The position numbers and the translations under genes are program-made. Below the pieces are notes generated by a model. That model did not search any database and was not told the origin of the DNA. It worked only from the letters and a program-made list of their open reading frames with translations. Source: a virus. From it: a stretch of DNA of 51,348 nucleotides. Shown here piece after piece: positions 17,340 to 24,121 of the stretch. The stretch covers positions 1 through 51,348 of the IMG/VR virus record IMGVR_UViG_3300037247_001029. One strand, written 5' to 3'. The first letter of the stretch is position 1. Every line of letters begins with the position of its first letter.

Positions 17340-17594
17340 TCAGCCCTCCCTCGGGTACTGCGCGTCCTCACGGGCCTCGGTAGATGAGGCGTACTTAGAG
17401 AAGGCAATGCCTTCAGGGCAATTGATGCGGTGGCCTACTTCGCCGTGGCAGATGGCACAGGCCCCATCGGCCTGCGTCCACGTGTCGGGCTCGAACGTGG
17501 CCCCCTCCTTGCATTGCGAGCACCGGCCGGCACCGTCCGAGATCTCATCGACGGGCGGGGCCTCACAGCAAACGGATACTAATCGTACGCTAAT
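17340..17594 (-). CDS. CxxC zinc-ribbon protein with a probable ATT start
   Basis: The protein has about 84 residues. Cysteine pairs appear as VCCEAP, CSQC, CAIC and a lone later Cys, the layout of small phage zinc ribbons. No ATG, GTG or suitable TTG is available at the N-terminus. An AAGGAG lies 7-8 nt before ATT (complement 17592-17594), so initiation at ATT is proposed, as known for infC. The start lies inside the end of the upstream gene, consistent with translational coupling. Confidence 0.55.
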   Translation of the reverse strand: MSVRLVSVCCEAPPVDEISDGAGRCSQCKEGATFEPDTWTQADGACAICHGEVGHRINCPEGIAFSKYASSTEAREDAQYPREG

Positions 17595-17761
17595 GGGCTC
17601 ACTCCTTCCGGCGGTGCCACCATCTCGATGCGCACCGTCTCGAATGTCGTCACGCGCTGCTCCAAGTCGCGGATGCGGCAACCCTGTAGTATGGTCGCGG
17701 AACCTATACTTCCTATTGCCAAGGCCAGGACTATGAGGGTGATGGCGATAAGCTTGGTCAT
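17579..17761 (-). CDS. Small membrane protein, possible lipoprotein
   Basis: The protein has 60 residues. The N-terminus is MTK followed by a hydrophobic helix (LIAITLIVLALAIGSIGS) ending in ATILQGC, which loosely resembles a lipobox. A short coiled helix (IRDLEQRVTTFE) follows. Its start overlaps the previous stop as ATGA. A small outer-membrane or cell-surface lipoprotein such as an o-spanin is one possibility, but it is unproven. Confidence 0.5.
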   Translation of the reverse strand: MTKLIAITLIVLALAIGSIGSATILQGCRIRDLEQRVTTFETVRIEMVAPPEGVSPLAYD

Positions 17762-18444
17762 GGCGCGCTATCCTTGGCCGGGCACCACTCCGTGACTGCA
17801 ATCGACCCTGGCTGGCCGACCGGTCGTGCCGTGATCTCCGACACATGGACCGGCTGGCCGTAGAGTCGATCGTACAGCTTGTACAATCCAGGCTCCGGGA
17901 AGACCACAGCCGCACGCACCGTGGCGCCGCGGGGCACCGCGACGGCCAGGATGACGCTACCGCCCGCATCCTCGATCTCAAACAGATGGGGCCCGGTATC
18001 GCCGTATAGGTGCATCTCGCCAGTGGCGGCTAGGCCCTCCTCGTCATAGATCCCCGCTACGAAGGTCAGGGCGAGTTCACCGCCAGCAAAGGTCCCGACG
18101 CGGTTGCTGGCGTAGAGGTACCGGCATGGGTTGTCGCCGCCCCGAACTTGGAATCGTATACCGCTGCCAATCAGAATTAGTCGTTTCGTATTGGCCGCCA
18201 GAATCCCCTCCACGTCGACGCCCCTGGCTGCTAGGATGGTCGGCGATGTCATGGTCCCAAAAAGGTCTTGGACGGAGATGCCATCCCCCGGCTCCGTCGT
18301 TGTCGCCACTGGCGTGGACGTGGCCACCGCAGGGGGGCCATTCGCCTCATCGGCCCGCAGGCCGTCATACCCATATGCGATGGCGGCGACCACGAGGACC
18401 ACCGCGACCGCGACCGCAATCTTGTACGCCCCCGTCCCGTTCAT
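17758..18444 (-). CDS. Membrane-anchored extracellular protein, 228 aa
   Basis: A signal-anchor helix (YKIAVAVAVVLVVAAIAYGY) leads to a threonine/proline-rich linker (VATSTPVATTTEP) and a beta-rich exterior domain of about 160 residues (FAGGELALTFVAGIYDEEG, then EMHLYGDTGPHLFEIEDAGG). No family is recognised. Membrane anchor plus linker plus beta-domain is typical of surface-exposed proteins, so superinfection exclusion or host-surface alteration is possible but speculative. Confidence 0.6.
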   Translation of the reverse strand: MNGTGAYKIAVAVAVVLVVAAIAYGYDGLRADEANGPPAVATSTPVATTTEPGDGISVQDLFGTMTSPTILAARGVDVEGILAANTKRLILIGSGIRFQVRGGDNPCRYLYASNRVGTFAGGELALTFVAGIYDEEGLAATGEMHLYGDTGPHLFEIEDAGGSVILAVAVPRGATVRAAVVFPEPGLYKLYDRLYGQPVHVSEITARPVGQPGSIAVTEWCPAKDSAP

Positions 18445-18872
18445 GGCTGCACCGCCTTCCGCTTGATGCTGAGCCGGGCGGGCTGCGGTACCTTGGCGCC
18501 GTCGATGATGTCGGCGATGGTGGTCCCGTATTTGCGCCAGCTATTCACCACCGTCATGTTCCACTTAGGGTTCGTCCAGACCTGCTCGGGTGGTGTGTAG
18601 CCCGCGGCGATAGTCGCGGGGTCCAACAATTCGGCCAGCGGTGTTAGGCGGTCCGGGTCGGTGTCGTACGGATGGGTCAACTTGATGTCGTGTCCCTTGG
18701 CGGGGATCGCATCGGCCCCACGCTCTTCCATGCGCCGCAGCAGCAGGTATTCGACATATTGGCGCCCCTTCTTGTTGAGGTCTTCGGCGTCCTTGAAGCT
18801 GTCCCAGGCCCCGATCAGGGCGCTGTCCTCCATGGCCGCCAGGCCTTCCTTTTCGCTATCGTTCAGGGTCAT
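18441..18872 (-). CDS. Hypothetical protein, 143 aa
   Basis: It overlaps its neighbours by 4 nt (ATGA) and 17 nt. The protein is mainly helical and charged, with a motif GRQYVEYLLLRRMEERGA and a basic end (ARLSIKRKAVQP). No family is recognised. Tight coupling to the TOPRIM gene upstream suggests co-expression. Confidence 0.6.
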   Translation of the reverse strand: MTLNDSEKEGLAAMEDSALIGAWDSFKDAEDLNKKGRQYVEYLLLRRMEERGADAIPAKGHDIKLTHPYDTDPDRLTPLAELLDPATIAAGYTPPEQVWTNPKWNMTVVNSWRKYGTTIADIIDGAKVPQPARLSIKRKAVQP

Positions 18873-19779
18873 TCTCGTCTCCCTCGTCGTCGATTGTGAA
18901 GTCCTCCATGTAGGTGCGAAACTGGGCCGTCACCGAATCCTCGCGGTGGCTGATCACATCGAACCGCTCGGTGTCGACCACCTCGTTGGCCAGCCCGATT
19001 AGCTCCTGAGCCGCATCGTCCGGGACGCCCTCCCACTGGTACGTGCCTGGGCGCTCCGGATTCTCCTGGATGCCGTACTGGTCGATTTGCTCGTCGTTGA
19101 GGCCGATGCGCTCGAAAGTGAAGTTGTCGAGCATTGCGGTCCATTCAACCTCGCGCTCGCCCGATGTCAGCAGGGATCCCCCCTGGAACAATGCGTCGAC
19201 CATCATTTGACGTACGTCCCGCTCGGCCGATTCGGGGATTTGCATACCCTTCGGGTCGAGGTCCCCGTAGTACATGACTTGGATGGGCGTCCGCATCTGT
19301 CGCCACCGTTCCACCAGGCGCAGGGCCGCGTCCCACTTGGCGGGAATGCTAATGTCCCCGTGGAACGCGAGCAGGCTAATGTTGGGGTCCGCGTAGTACT
19401 CGAATTGGGCGGTCATCGCCGCGGCCTCGAACCATATCTCCACGTACACGTCCTGCGAGGGCCACCGATCCAGGACGCACCGCGATTCCTCCGCGAGGAC
19501 CCGCGCCCACCGTTGGCCGTCCCGGTAGCCGCCCCCGTTGACCAGCGCGGCCCGGCTATCGTCGGTCAGTGTGTCGGGTCGCCACCCGCCATACCATTGC
19601 TTCCGGGCCTTCGACAGGTAGGACAGGAGGCGCTTGTAGTCGCCCTTCTTGTCCAGGATGCCAGCCTGTAGCAGGCGATAGAAGACCCACCTGGCTGTCA
19701 CGGCGTAGGGGACCGCGTTGACCTCCGCGAGGGCGCGGTCCAGGACGGCGGCCACGGCCCGCGTCGGGTTATAGGGCAT
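18856..19779 (-). CDS. TOPRIM-domain protein (topoisomerase VI A / Spo11-like)
   Basis: The protein has 307 residues. ATG (complement 19777-19779) follows GAGGAG, and the start overlaps the previous gene by 11 nt. The N-terminal RWVFYRLLQAGILDKKGDYK, then RLLSYLSKARKQW is the winged-helix lead seen in phage proteins of this family. The TOPRIM DxD site is IQVMYYGDLDPKGMQIP near residue 180. An earlier acidic strand (DVYVEIWFEA) could supply the conserved glutamate. Members are related to JetD and Spo11 TOPRIM nucleases. The role here is unknown. Confidence 0.7.
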   Translation of the reverse strand: MPYNPTRAVAAVLDRALAEVNAVPYAVTARWVFYRLLQAGILDKKGDYKRLLSYLSKARKQWYGGWRPDTLTDDSRAALVNGGGYRDGQRWARVLAEESRCVLDRWPSQDVYVEIWFEAAAMTAQFEYYADPNISLLAFHGDISIPAKWDAALRLVERWRQMRTPIQVMYYGDLDPKGMQIPESAERDVRQMMVDALFQGGSLLTSGEREVEWTAMLDNFTFERIGLNDEQIDQYGIQENPERPGTYQWEGVPDDAAQELIGLANEVVDTERFDVISHREDSVTAQFRTYMEDFTIDDEGDENDPER

Positions 19780-20203
19780 CGGGCGTCTCCTCGTCGGGGC
19801 CTGTGTGGGAGCGCGCCTTGGCCATAGCCCGGATATGGCTGGCCATAAAGGCGCCGCCGCGCTTCGATTCCTCCGCCGCATCGTCGCACCGCGGACACAT
19901 GTGACGCTGGCCGGGGTTGTCGCAGGTGCAGTCGAACTTGGCGGGGCAGTACGCGCAGCCCGCGCGATGTGTAGCTAGGCCGGTGGGCTCAAAGCCATGC
20001 CTCTTGTCGCCGTGTACCTTGGGCTCCGCGACTTCTACCATCTCCCAATTCCCTGCCAGGTGGGCTACCAGGCGATCGGTGTGTGCCGGTGTCCAGACGG
20101 CATGCCTGACGCCACGTGGCGTCGCATTCTGTGTCGCCGTCCCAAACTCGAAGTCCAGGAAGGCCTCGATCTGCCGATGCAGAAATGCTCGCAAGTCAGT
20201 CAT
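19769..20203 (-). CDS. Cysteine-rich protein resembling DUF6221
   Basis: The protein has 144 residues. The N-terminus (MTDLRAFLHRQIEAFLDFEF) resembles the actinobacterial/phage DUF6221 start. A central cysteine cluster, CAYCPAKFDCTC followed by CPRC, probably binds zinc. The C-terminus includes SHIRAMAKARS. The DUF6221 link is tentative. The start overlaps the XRE gene by ATGA. Confidence 0.6.
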   Translation of the reverse strand: MTDLRAFLHRQIEAFLDFEFGTATQNATPRGVRHAVWTPAHTDRLVAHLAGNWEMVEVAEPKVHGDKRHGFEPTGLATHRAGCAYCPAKFDCTCDNPGQRHMCPRCDDAAEESKRGGAFMASHIRAMAKARSHTGPDEETPDAL

Positions 20204-20424
20204 GTCACAACCTCCGCAAAATGTGTCAGCGGCACCCCGTAGATGCCCGCCAGCTGCACCACGGCTATGAAGGGTGCCCGTTGCAGGTCGCCAGTCTCCA
20301 GCTTCGATATGTAGGACTGGGGACGCCCCAGGTGGGCGGCAGCCTGCACTTGGGTCTTCTTGGCCGCAATCCTGGCCTCGACCAACCGCGACCGCAATGC
20401 CATTTCCGTCGTCTGTCCTGTCAT
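20200..20424 (-). CDS. XRE-family helix-turn-helix repressor (leftward operon)
   Basis: The protein has 74 residues; ATG follows GGGAGGAG with a 5-nt spacer. It consists of one Cro/CI-type HTH: RLVEARIAAKKTQVQAAAHL, then GRPQSYISKLETGD. No dimerisation or peptidase domain is present. A second XRE protein is encoded divergently at 21715, so the two could form an opposing regulatory pair acting at the 21.6-kb control region. Confidence 0.8.
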   Translation of the reverse strand: MTGQTTEMALRSRLVEARIAAKKTQVQAAAHLGRPQSYISKLETGDLQRAPFIAVVQLAGIYGVPLTHFAEVVT

Positions 20425-20494
20425 CGTCTCCTCCCTTGCTTGACCGCCTCGCCCATGGTGGTATAGTCTCCTCTTGTTCCTTATCTCGGCACGG

Positions 20495-20537
20495 ACGCCC
20501 GACGATCGGCTTTGATGTTGCAGCCTTCGCCGGGCGT
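20495..20537. repeat. Imperfect inverted repeat in the intergenic gap
   Basis: The outer arms ACGCCCG (20495-20501) and CGGGCGT (20531-20537) pair perfectly. The inner GGC/GCC and CGA/TCG pairs extend the stem across small bulges around a 12-base loop. It lies in the 120-base gap 20425-20544 between two leftward genes and could end the first leftward transcript or be an operator. No T-run follows on the leftward strand. Confidence 0.45.
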
Positions 20538-20544
20538 TTGTGTG

Positions 20545-20802
20545 TCAGGCGTCCAGGCGGTATGGCCTGACGGTGAGATGTGTCTGCCCAGCCAGCGCCT
20601 CTGCCTCACGCTCTGTCAGCCAGTCACCCACATGGACCGTGACGGTCTCGACCTGGACGACCGCAGAGGAATCCCCCCCGTCAGGCACGCCCGTGCTGCG
20701 CCGGTAGACAGCCACCGGCGAGTGCCCACGAATCTCGTCGACGTGGTAGAGGCCTTTTGACCTCGCGTACCCCAGTGTGACCCCGTCCTGCTGATCAGCC
20801 AC
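20545..20802 (-). CDS. Hypothetical protein, 85 aa
   Basis: GTG (complement 20800-20802) follows GGGAGAGAGG. The product has a beta-rich middle (VVQVETVTVHVGDWLTE) and ends VRPYRLDA. No family is recognised. The start was chosen for its ribosome site; the open frame continues upstream only as arginine-rich shadow sequence. Confidence 0.55.
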   Translation of the reverse strand: MADQQDGVTLGYARSKGLYHVDEIRGHSPVAVYRRSTGVPDGGDSSAVVQVETVTVHVGDWLTEREAEALAGQTHLTVRPYRLDA

Positions 20803-20818
20803 CGTGTGCCTCTCTCCC

Positions 20819-20989
20819 TCAGTCCCGCTTGATGTAGTAGCCCGTGATGTCGCCGTCGCTGTCGTACGCGGTCGAGACCGTGAAGCCGATACCGCGCACT
20901 GCGAACCACCTGATGGCCTCAATCAGATCCTGGTCGCTGAGATCCGCCGCCTGTCCCAGGTCTGTCAGCTTCCGTGCCAGTGGTGTCAT
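20819..20989 (-). CDS. Small conserved-looking protein, 56 aa
   Basis: ATG (complement 20987-20989) follows GGAAGAGGG. The protein begins MTPLARKLTDLGQAADLSDQ and ends ITGYYIKRD, a helix-then-beta-hairpin layout. It overlaps the 3' end of the upstream RHH gene by about 70 nt in another frame. No function is assigned. Confidence 0.6.
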   Translation of the reverse strand: MTPLARKLTDLGQAADLSDQDLIEAIRWFAVRGIGFTVSTAYDSDGDITGYYIKRD

Positions 20990-21236
20990 ATCCCTCTTCC
21001 CTTCTCCGCAACTGGGTGCCGCGCCTGCGTAGTGCCTGGGTGGCGATCAGGTGATTGATGAACTCGCTGACCGAAGCGTAGCCGCGCGGGCTGTTCTCGA
21101 TCAGGCTCCTAACCGCCCTGGCCTGTTCGTCCGGCATGCGGACTGCCACGACCGTCGTGGTGCGCCCATTGGCCACCGCCTCGTCACAGGCGGCCTCGTG
21201 GATGTGGCCCGCGCCCATCTTCATGCAGATCGCCAT
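20919..21236 (-). CDS. Ribbon-helix-helix DNA-binding protein
   Basis: The protein has 105 residues, with ATG after GGAGGG. The core TTTVVAVRMPDEQARAVRSL, then SVSEFINHLIATQALRRR matches a CopG/ParD-like ribbon-helix-helix. The N-terminal strand would insert into the major groove as a dimer. The last 20-odd residues overlap the next gene and are glycine/proline-rich. It is a likely operon regulator. Confidence 0.7.
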   Translation of the reverse strand: MAICMKMGAGHIHEAACDEAVANGRTTTVVAVRMPDEQARAVRSLIENSPRGYASVSEFINHLIATQALRRRGTQLRRREEGYDTTGTEADRPGTGGGSQRPGSD

Positions 21237-21275
21237 GTCGGCCCTCCGATAGTTAGCTCACCGTGATGGAGGGAT

Positions 21276-21539
21276 TTAGGCGTAAGAATCCCATTCAGAA
21301 CGGAAGCGCTCAGATTGACCCTGGAGGAATGCCGGGACATCAGCGCAGGCCTCAATGGTAGCTGCCAGGTCTTGCCCGCAGCCATCTTTGAAGATTAACC
21401 AGACTTGCCCCCCATGAACGCCAGCACGCTCAAGATCAAGCAACGCGTCATTCGCTCCTTGCTGCGCCATGTCCACTAAGACTCTCAACGCACCTGGGTT
21501 GCCCTGGGCGATATTAAGAATCCTGTCCTTGATGGCCAC
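21276..21539 (-). CDS. Hypothetical protein, first gene of the leftward operon
   Basis: The protein has 87 residues; GTG (complement 21537-21539) follows AGGAGG. It is helical (RILNIAQGNPGALRVLVDMA) with a short beta segment (GGQVWLIFKDGCG). It reads leftward from the divergent control region, so it should be among the first genes made from the leftward promoter. No family is recognised. Confidence 0.6.
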   Translation of the reverse strand: MAIKDRILNIAQGNPGALRVLVDMAQQGANDALLDLERAGVHGGQVWLIFKDGCGQDLAATIEACADVPAFLQGQSERFRSEWDSYA

Positions 21540-21581
21540 GGTGTACCTCCTGGGTGCTTGGGGTTTGGGCTACGCGCCCAC

Positions 21582-21611
21582 TTGACCATATACCTATCTT
21601 ATACCTATAAT
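21582..21611 (+). promoter_or_regulatory. Rightward sigma70-like promoter PR1
   Basis: -35 TTGACC (21582-21587), 18-base spacer, -10 TATAAT (21606-21611). It points toward the XRE gene at 21715. Two TATACCTAT repeats cover its spacer and -10. Confidence 0.7.
21589..21608. repeat. Tandem 9-bp operator-like repeats
   Basis: TATACCTAT occurs at 21589-21597 and again at 21600-21608, an 11-bp period, so both copies face the same side of the helix. They overlap the spacer/-10 of PR1 and the -10 of the leftward promoter, the ideal place for a repressor such as the XRE or RHH proteins encoded on either side. Confidence 0.6.
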
Positions 21612-21624
21612 GCAGGCATGGCAA
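21596..21624 (-). promoter_or_regulatory. Leftward sigma70-like promoter PL
   Basis: On the minus strand: -35 TTGCCA (complement 21619-21624), 17-base spacer, -10 TAAGAT (complement 21596-21601). It would drive the 21539-to-17096 operon. An isolated TATAAT also occurs on the minus strand at 21651-21656, without a good -35. Confidence 0.5.
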
Positions 21625-21662
21625 CCACCCAGGGGCCCGATCTGGTTAGGATTATAGTCCCG

Positions 21663-21691
21663 TTGACATAGGCCGTGGCCCATACTATCCT
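21663..21691 (+). promoter_or_regulatory. Rightward sigma70-like promoter PR2
   Basis: -35 TTGACA consensus (21663-21668), 17-base spacer, -10 TATCCT (21686-21691). It lies immediately upstream of the AGGAGG/GTG of the XRE gene, leaving a very short leader. Confidence 0.65.
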
Positions 21692-21714
21692 AAGTACCCA
21701 GGAGGTGCTAGCCC

Positions 21715-21927
21715 GTGAGCATACTAAAGGTCAAACGGTTGGAGGCCGCGCTGACACAGCGCGAGCTGGCCGACGCGGCGGGGGTCGACATCAACACGAT
21801 AGGCGATCTGGAAAAGGACCCGCCCGTCAAACGGCCACGGCCCACGACGGTGCGGAAATTGGCCGAGGCATTGGGCATCGCGCCCAAGGTCCTAGTGGAA
21901 CTGTTCACCCAGGAGGTGACGGCGTGA
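21715..21927 (+). CDS. XRE-family repressor, first rightward early gene
   Basis: The protein has 70 residues; GTG 21715 follows AGGAGG at 21700-21705. It is almost entirely one helix-turn-helix: VKRLEAALTQRELADAAGVD, then INTIGDLEKDPP, then a closing helix. It is encoded just after PR1 and PR2 and opposite the leftward operon. This position is like cro or an autoregulatory early repressor. Confidence 0.8.
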   Translation: MSILKVKRLEAALTQRELADAAGVDINTIGDLEKDPPVKRPRPTTVRKLAEALGIAPKVLVELFTQEVTA

Positions 21928-22277
21928 CATCTAGGAGCCGCGGCGGCGTACAGACTGATCAACAGATGGGGCTATCCGACGAGGCACAGTCAGCCGAGGT
22001 CGGGGCGCTGATGAAGGACTGGCACGACCTGGCCCTCAAGGGACCCGATGCCAGGGCGGTCATCAAACAGATCGAGGCGGCCAAGGACAGGGCGTTGGAT
22101 GTCCTCCCTGGCGACGACGGCGCCAAGCACCGATACACGTGGATAGACGAGGACGGCGACGAGCCGGTCCAGTACATTGTCCTGACGACCCCGCCGACCG
22201 ACCCCAAGGACATCAACTTCACCAGGGAACCCAAGCGACGGGCTGTAGTGGAAAAACAGGAAGCCCCCAGGGGATAG
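21924..22277 (+). CDS. Hypothetical early protein, 117 aa
   Basis: GTG 21924 follows AGGAGG and overlaps the previous TGA. The product is acidic and helical (LSDEAQSAEVGALMKDWHDL) with a charged beta-hairpin (HRYTWIDEDGDEPVQYIVLT). No family is recognised. Confidence 0.6.
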   Translation: MTSRSRGGVQTDQQMGLSDEAQSAEVGALMKDWHDLALKGPDARAVIKQIEAAKDRALDVLPGDDGAKHRYTWIDEDGDEPVQYIVLTTPPTDPKDINFTREPKRRAVVEKQEAPRG

Positions 22278-22283
22278 GAGGTC

Positions 22284-22739
22284 GTGACGCTGGAAATCAG
22301 AGGCCTTACACTCACCCAGCCGTGGGCGACCCTTGTGGACCTCGGGCAGAAACGCTACGAAACGCGTAGTTGGGACACGGGCTATCGGGGGTTGGTTGCC
22401 ATCCATGCGGCGAAGAAGTTCCCCCATAATGCGCAACGCCTTTCCCAGACTGAGCCCTTCTTGGCTGCGATGGGCCGCCCCCCCGAGGAGTTCCCCCTCG
22501 GCGTCATTCTCTGCATCGCCCGTATCGCGTGGACCAAGCCGACATCGTCACTTCATTTCGTGGCGCCGCCCGAACGGGACTTCGGCGACTTTGGGTCAGA
22601 TCGGTACGCATGGGCACTTGAGCATGTGGTGTCCCTCAGGCAGCCCATACCGTGCAGGGGCATGCTGGGCCTATGGGCACTCCCGCCCGAGGCGCTCGCG
22701 GCCTGCAAGGCGGCTGTGGGTGCAATCACCCGACGATAG
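22284..22739 (+). CDS. ASCH-domain protein
   Basis: The protein has 151 residues; GTG 22284 follows AGGAGG. The ASC-1 homology (PUA-like) fold is clear: LTLTQPWATLVDLGQKRYET, then RSWDTGYRGLVAIHAAKKF, with a later LGVILCIARI strand and RGMLGLWALP. ASCH proteins bind RNA or modified nucleosides, and some hydrolyse N4-acetylcytidine. Here it could act on nucleic-acid modification. A second ASCH-like protein lies at 27086. Confidence 0.8.
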   Translation: MTLEIRGLTLTQPWATLVDLGQKRYETRSWDTGYRGLVAIHAAKKFPHNAQRLSQTEPFLAAMGRPPEEFPLGVILCIARIAWTKPTSSLHFVAPPERDFGDFGSDRYAWALEHVVSLRQPIPCRGMLGLWALPPEALAACKAAVGAITRR

Positions 22740-22748
22740 GAGGGGACG

Positions 22749-22910
22749 ATGAAGATCACGACCATCACGTACAACCGCACGGTGAACTTGGGCAACTTCG
22801 AAAGCAAGCGCCAAGAAGCCACTGCTGAGATTGAGGACGGCGAAGACCCCACGAAAGCGGCCGAGGAATTGCGGAAGTGGGTCCACGCTGAATTGCTCAA
22901 GGACAAATAG
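22749..22910 (+). CDS. Small early protein, 53 aa
   Basis: ATG 22749 follows AGGGG. The sequence (ITTITYNRTVNLGNFESKRQ, then EATAEIEDGEDP) is a small beta-sheet plus helix, like the short proteins often found just upstream of phage annealing-protein genes. It fits its interval exactly and is followed by an AGGAGG for the next gene. Confidence 0.65.
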   Translation: MKITTITYNRTVNLGNFESKRQEATAEIEDGEDPTKAAEELRKWVHAELLKDK

Positions 22911-22919
22911 GAGGACACG

Positions 22920-23939
22920 ATGACTGATCAGGACCGGACGCTGGCAGTCCGCGAAGAGGTGGGGCAGCCAGCAGTCCTAGCCGAGCGTGAGCCAGAGGAC
23001 ATCATCGCCTGGGCCAGTCGCCGCGCCACCGAATTGAGCAAGGTCGTGGAATCGAAGGGCCTGTTCCAGATGTTCGGCATCAAGAAGCACCTTGTCGCCG
23101 AGGCATGGGAGACGGTGCTGGCCCTGCACGAGGTAGACCCGCTCATTGAGTGGACTAAGCCCATTGACATCAACGGCGAGCCCTTGACCAACGATGGGCG
23201 AAAGATAGCAGGCTACAAGGCGCGCGCCATCATCGTGCAGAATGGGCGAGAGATCGCCAGCGGCGAGATGACCTGCGGCATGGATGAGTATCCGACCCAG
23301 AGCAAGGAAGGCTTCGCCAAGCATCGCGCGGCCATGTCCGCCGCTGAGACCTGGGCAGTCGCCAAGGCAGCTCGCCACAAGTTCGCCTGGGTCGTCACCC
23401 TTGCGGGCTATGAGCCCACCCCCGCAGCAGAGATGGAGGGCGTGGTGGTCGCCCACGGCGACTACGGCACCTGTGAGAAGCACGGGGTCCCGTACTTCCA
23501 GTCCAAGAACATGCGCAGCCCCGCTCACAAGGCGGACGACGGAGGTTGGTGCAACAAGCCCGAAGAGGCTCCTGTGACCGGACCCGACAGGGCATACGAC
23601 CAGGACGGTCAGATCGAGACACGCTCACCCCAGCAGGCCGCCGCCGGTGTCAAGGATGTAAAGGGCATCAAGAATGGCGGCGACTTCATGGTCTACGTCA
23701 ACTCGCGATGGGCGGGCCACAACCAAACCGACATCCTTGGCTGCCTCAATGTGAAGAAGATCAGCGACATGACCTTCACGCCCAAGAACGTATCTGGCTA
23801 TGTCGCAACGCTCGTCGGCTTTTGGGGAGAGGGTGACGGTGCTGACGACGGGGTCATCCAGGAGCTCGAGACGGAACCAACTGAGGAGGAGACTACCGAT
23901 GTCAAGGGTGACGCCGATGAGGCGGCTGTGGTACAGTAG
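22920..23939 (+). CDS. Single-strand annealing / recombination protein
   Basis: The protein has 339 residues. The N-terminal region EDIIAWASRRATELSKVVES, GYKARAIIVQNGREIASGEM and SAAETWAVAKAARHKFAWVV, then LAGYEPTPAAEM match a phage recombinase family related to Erf/Rad52-like annealing proteins. The C-terminal half has a Cys/His patch (CEKHGVPYF, then GGWCNK) and a helical DNA-binding-like end (GGDFMVYVNSRW). It likely promotes annealing during replication, next to the initiator gene. Confidence 0.65.
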   Translation: MTDQDRTLAVREEVGQPAVLAEREPEDIIAWASRRATELSKVVESKGLFQMFGIKKHLVAEAWETVLALHEVDPLIEWTKPIDINGEPLTNDGRKIAGYKARAIIVQNGREIASGEMTCGMDEYPTQSKEGFAKHRAAMSAAETWAVAKAARHKFAWVVTLAGYEPTPAAEMEGVVVAHGDYGTCEKHGVPYFQSKNMRSPAHKADDGGWCNKPEEAPVTGPDRAYDQDGQIETRSPQQAAAGVKDVKGIKNGGDFMVYVNSRWAGHNQTDILGCLNVKKISDMTFTPKNVSGYVATLVGFWGEGDGADDGVIQELETEPTEEETTDVKGDADEAAVVQ

Positions 23940-23960
23940 CCCTGAGCGTTTTGCTCACAT

Positions 23961-24044
23961 GGCCGGTTGTCTTCCTCGGCTGGCCGTGGCTCATCGTAAC
24001 AGGTGCGCCAGGAAGACCGGTCAGCCGAGATTAGGCAACCGGCC
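23961..24044 (+). ncRNA. Structured leader / hairpin upstream of the initiator gene
   Basis: GGCCGGTTG (23961-23969) pairs with CAACCGGCC (24036-24044), and CTCGGCTGGCC (23975-23985) with GGTCAGCCGAG (24019-24029), with one G-U pair, giving a stem of about 20 pairs. A mutually exclusive 8-bp pairing joins GTCTTCCT (23969-23976) and AGGAAGAC (24010-24017). Alternate pairings suggest an attenuator or a terminator for the upstream gene. The following bases are only weakly T-rich. Confidence 0.55.
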
Positions 24045-24121
24045 CTTTGTTGTGCCGCGAGATGACCCCACCGACCGTGGTGGGCCTACAAACGCCGATG
24101 CGGTCCAGGAGGACCCTGCCG

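Noticed and set aside
20200-21927. Lysogeny module with integrase
   Set aside because: Two XRE regulators are present, but no tyrosine or serine recombinase, excisionase or ParA protein was recognised anywhere in the genome, so a temperate lifestyle is not claimed.
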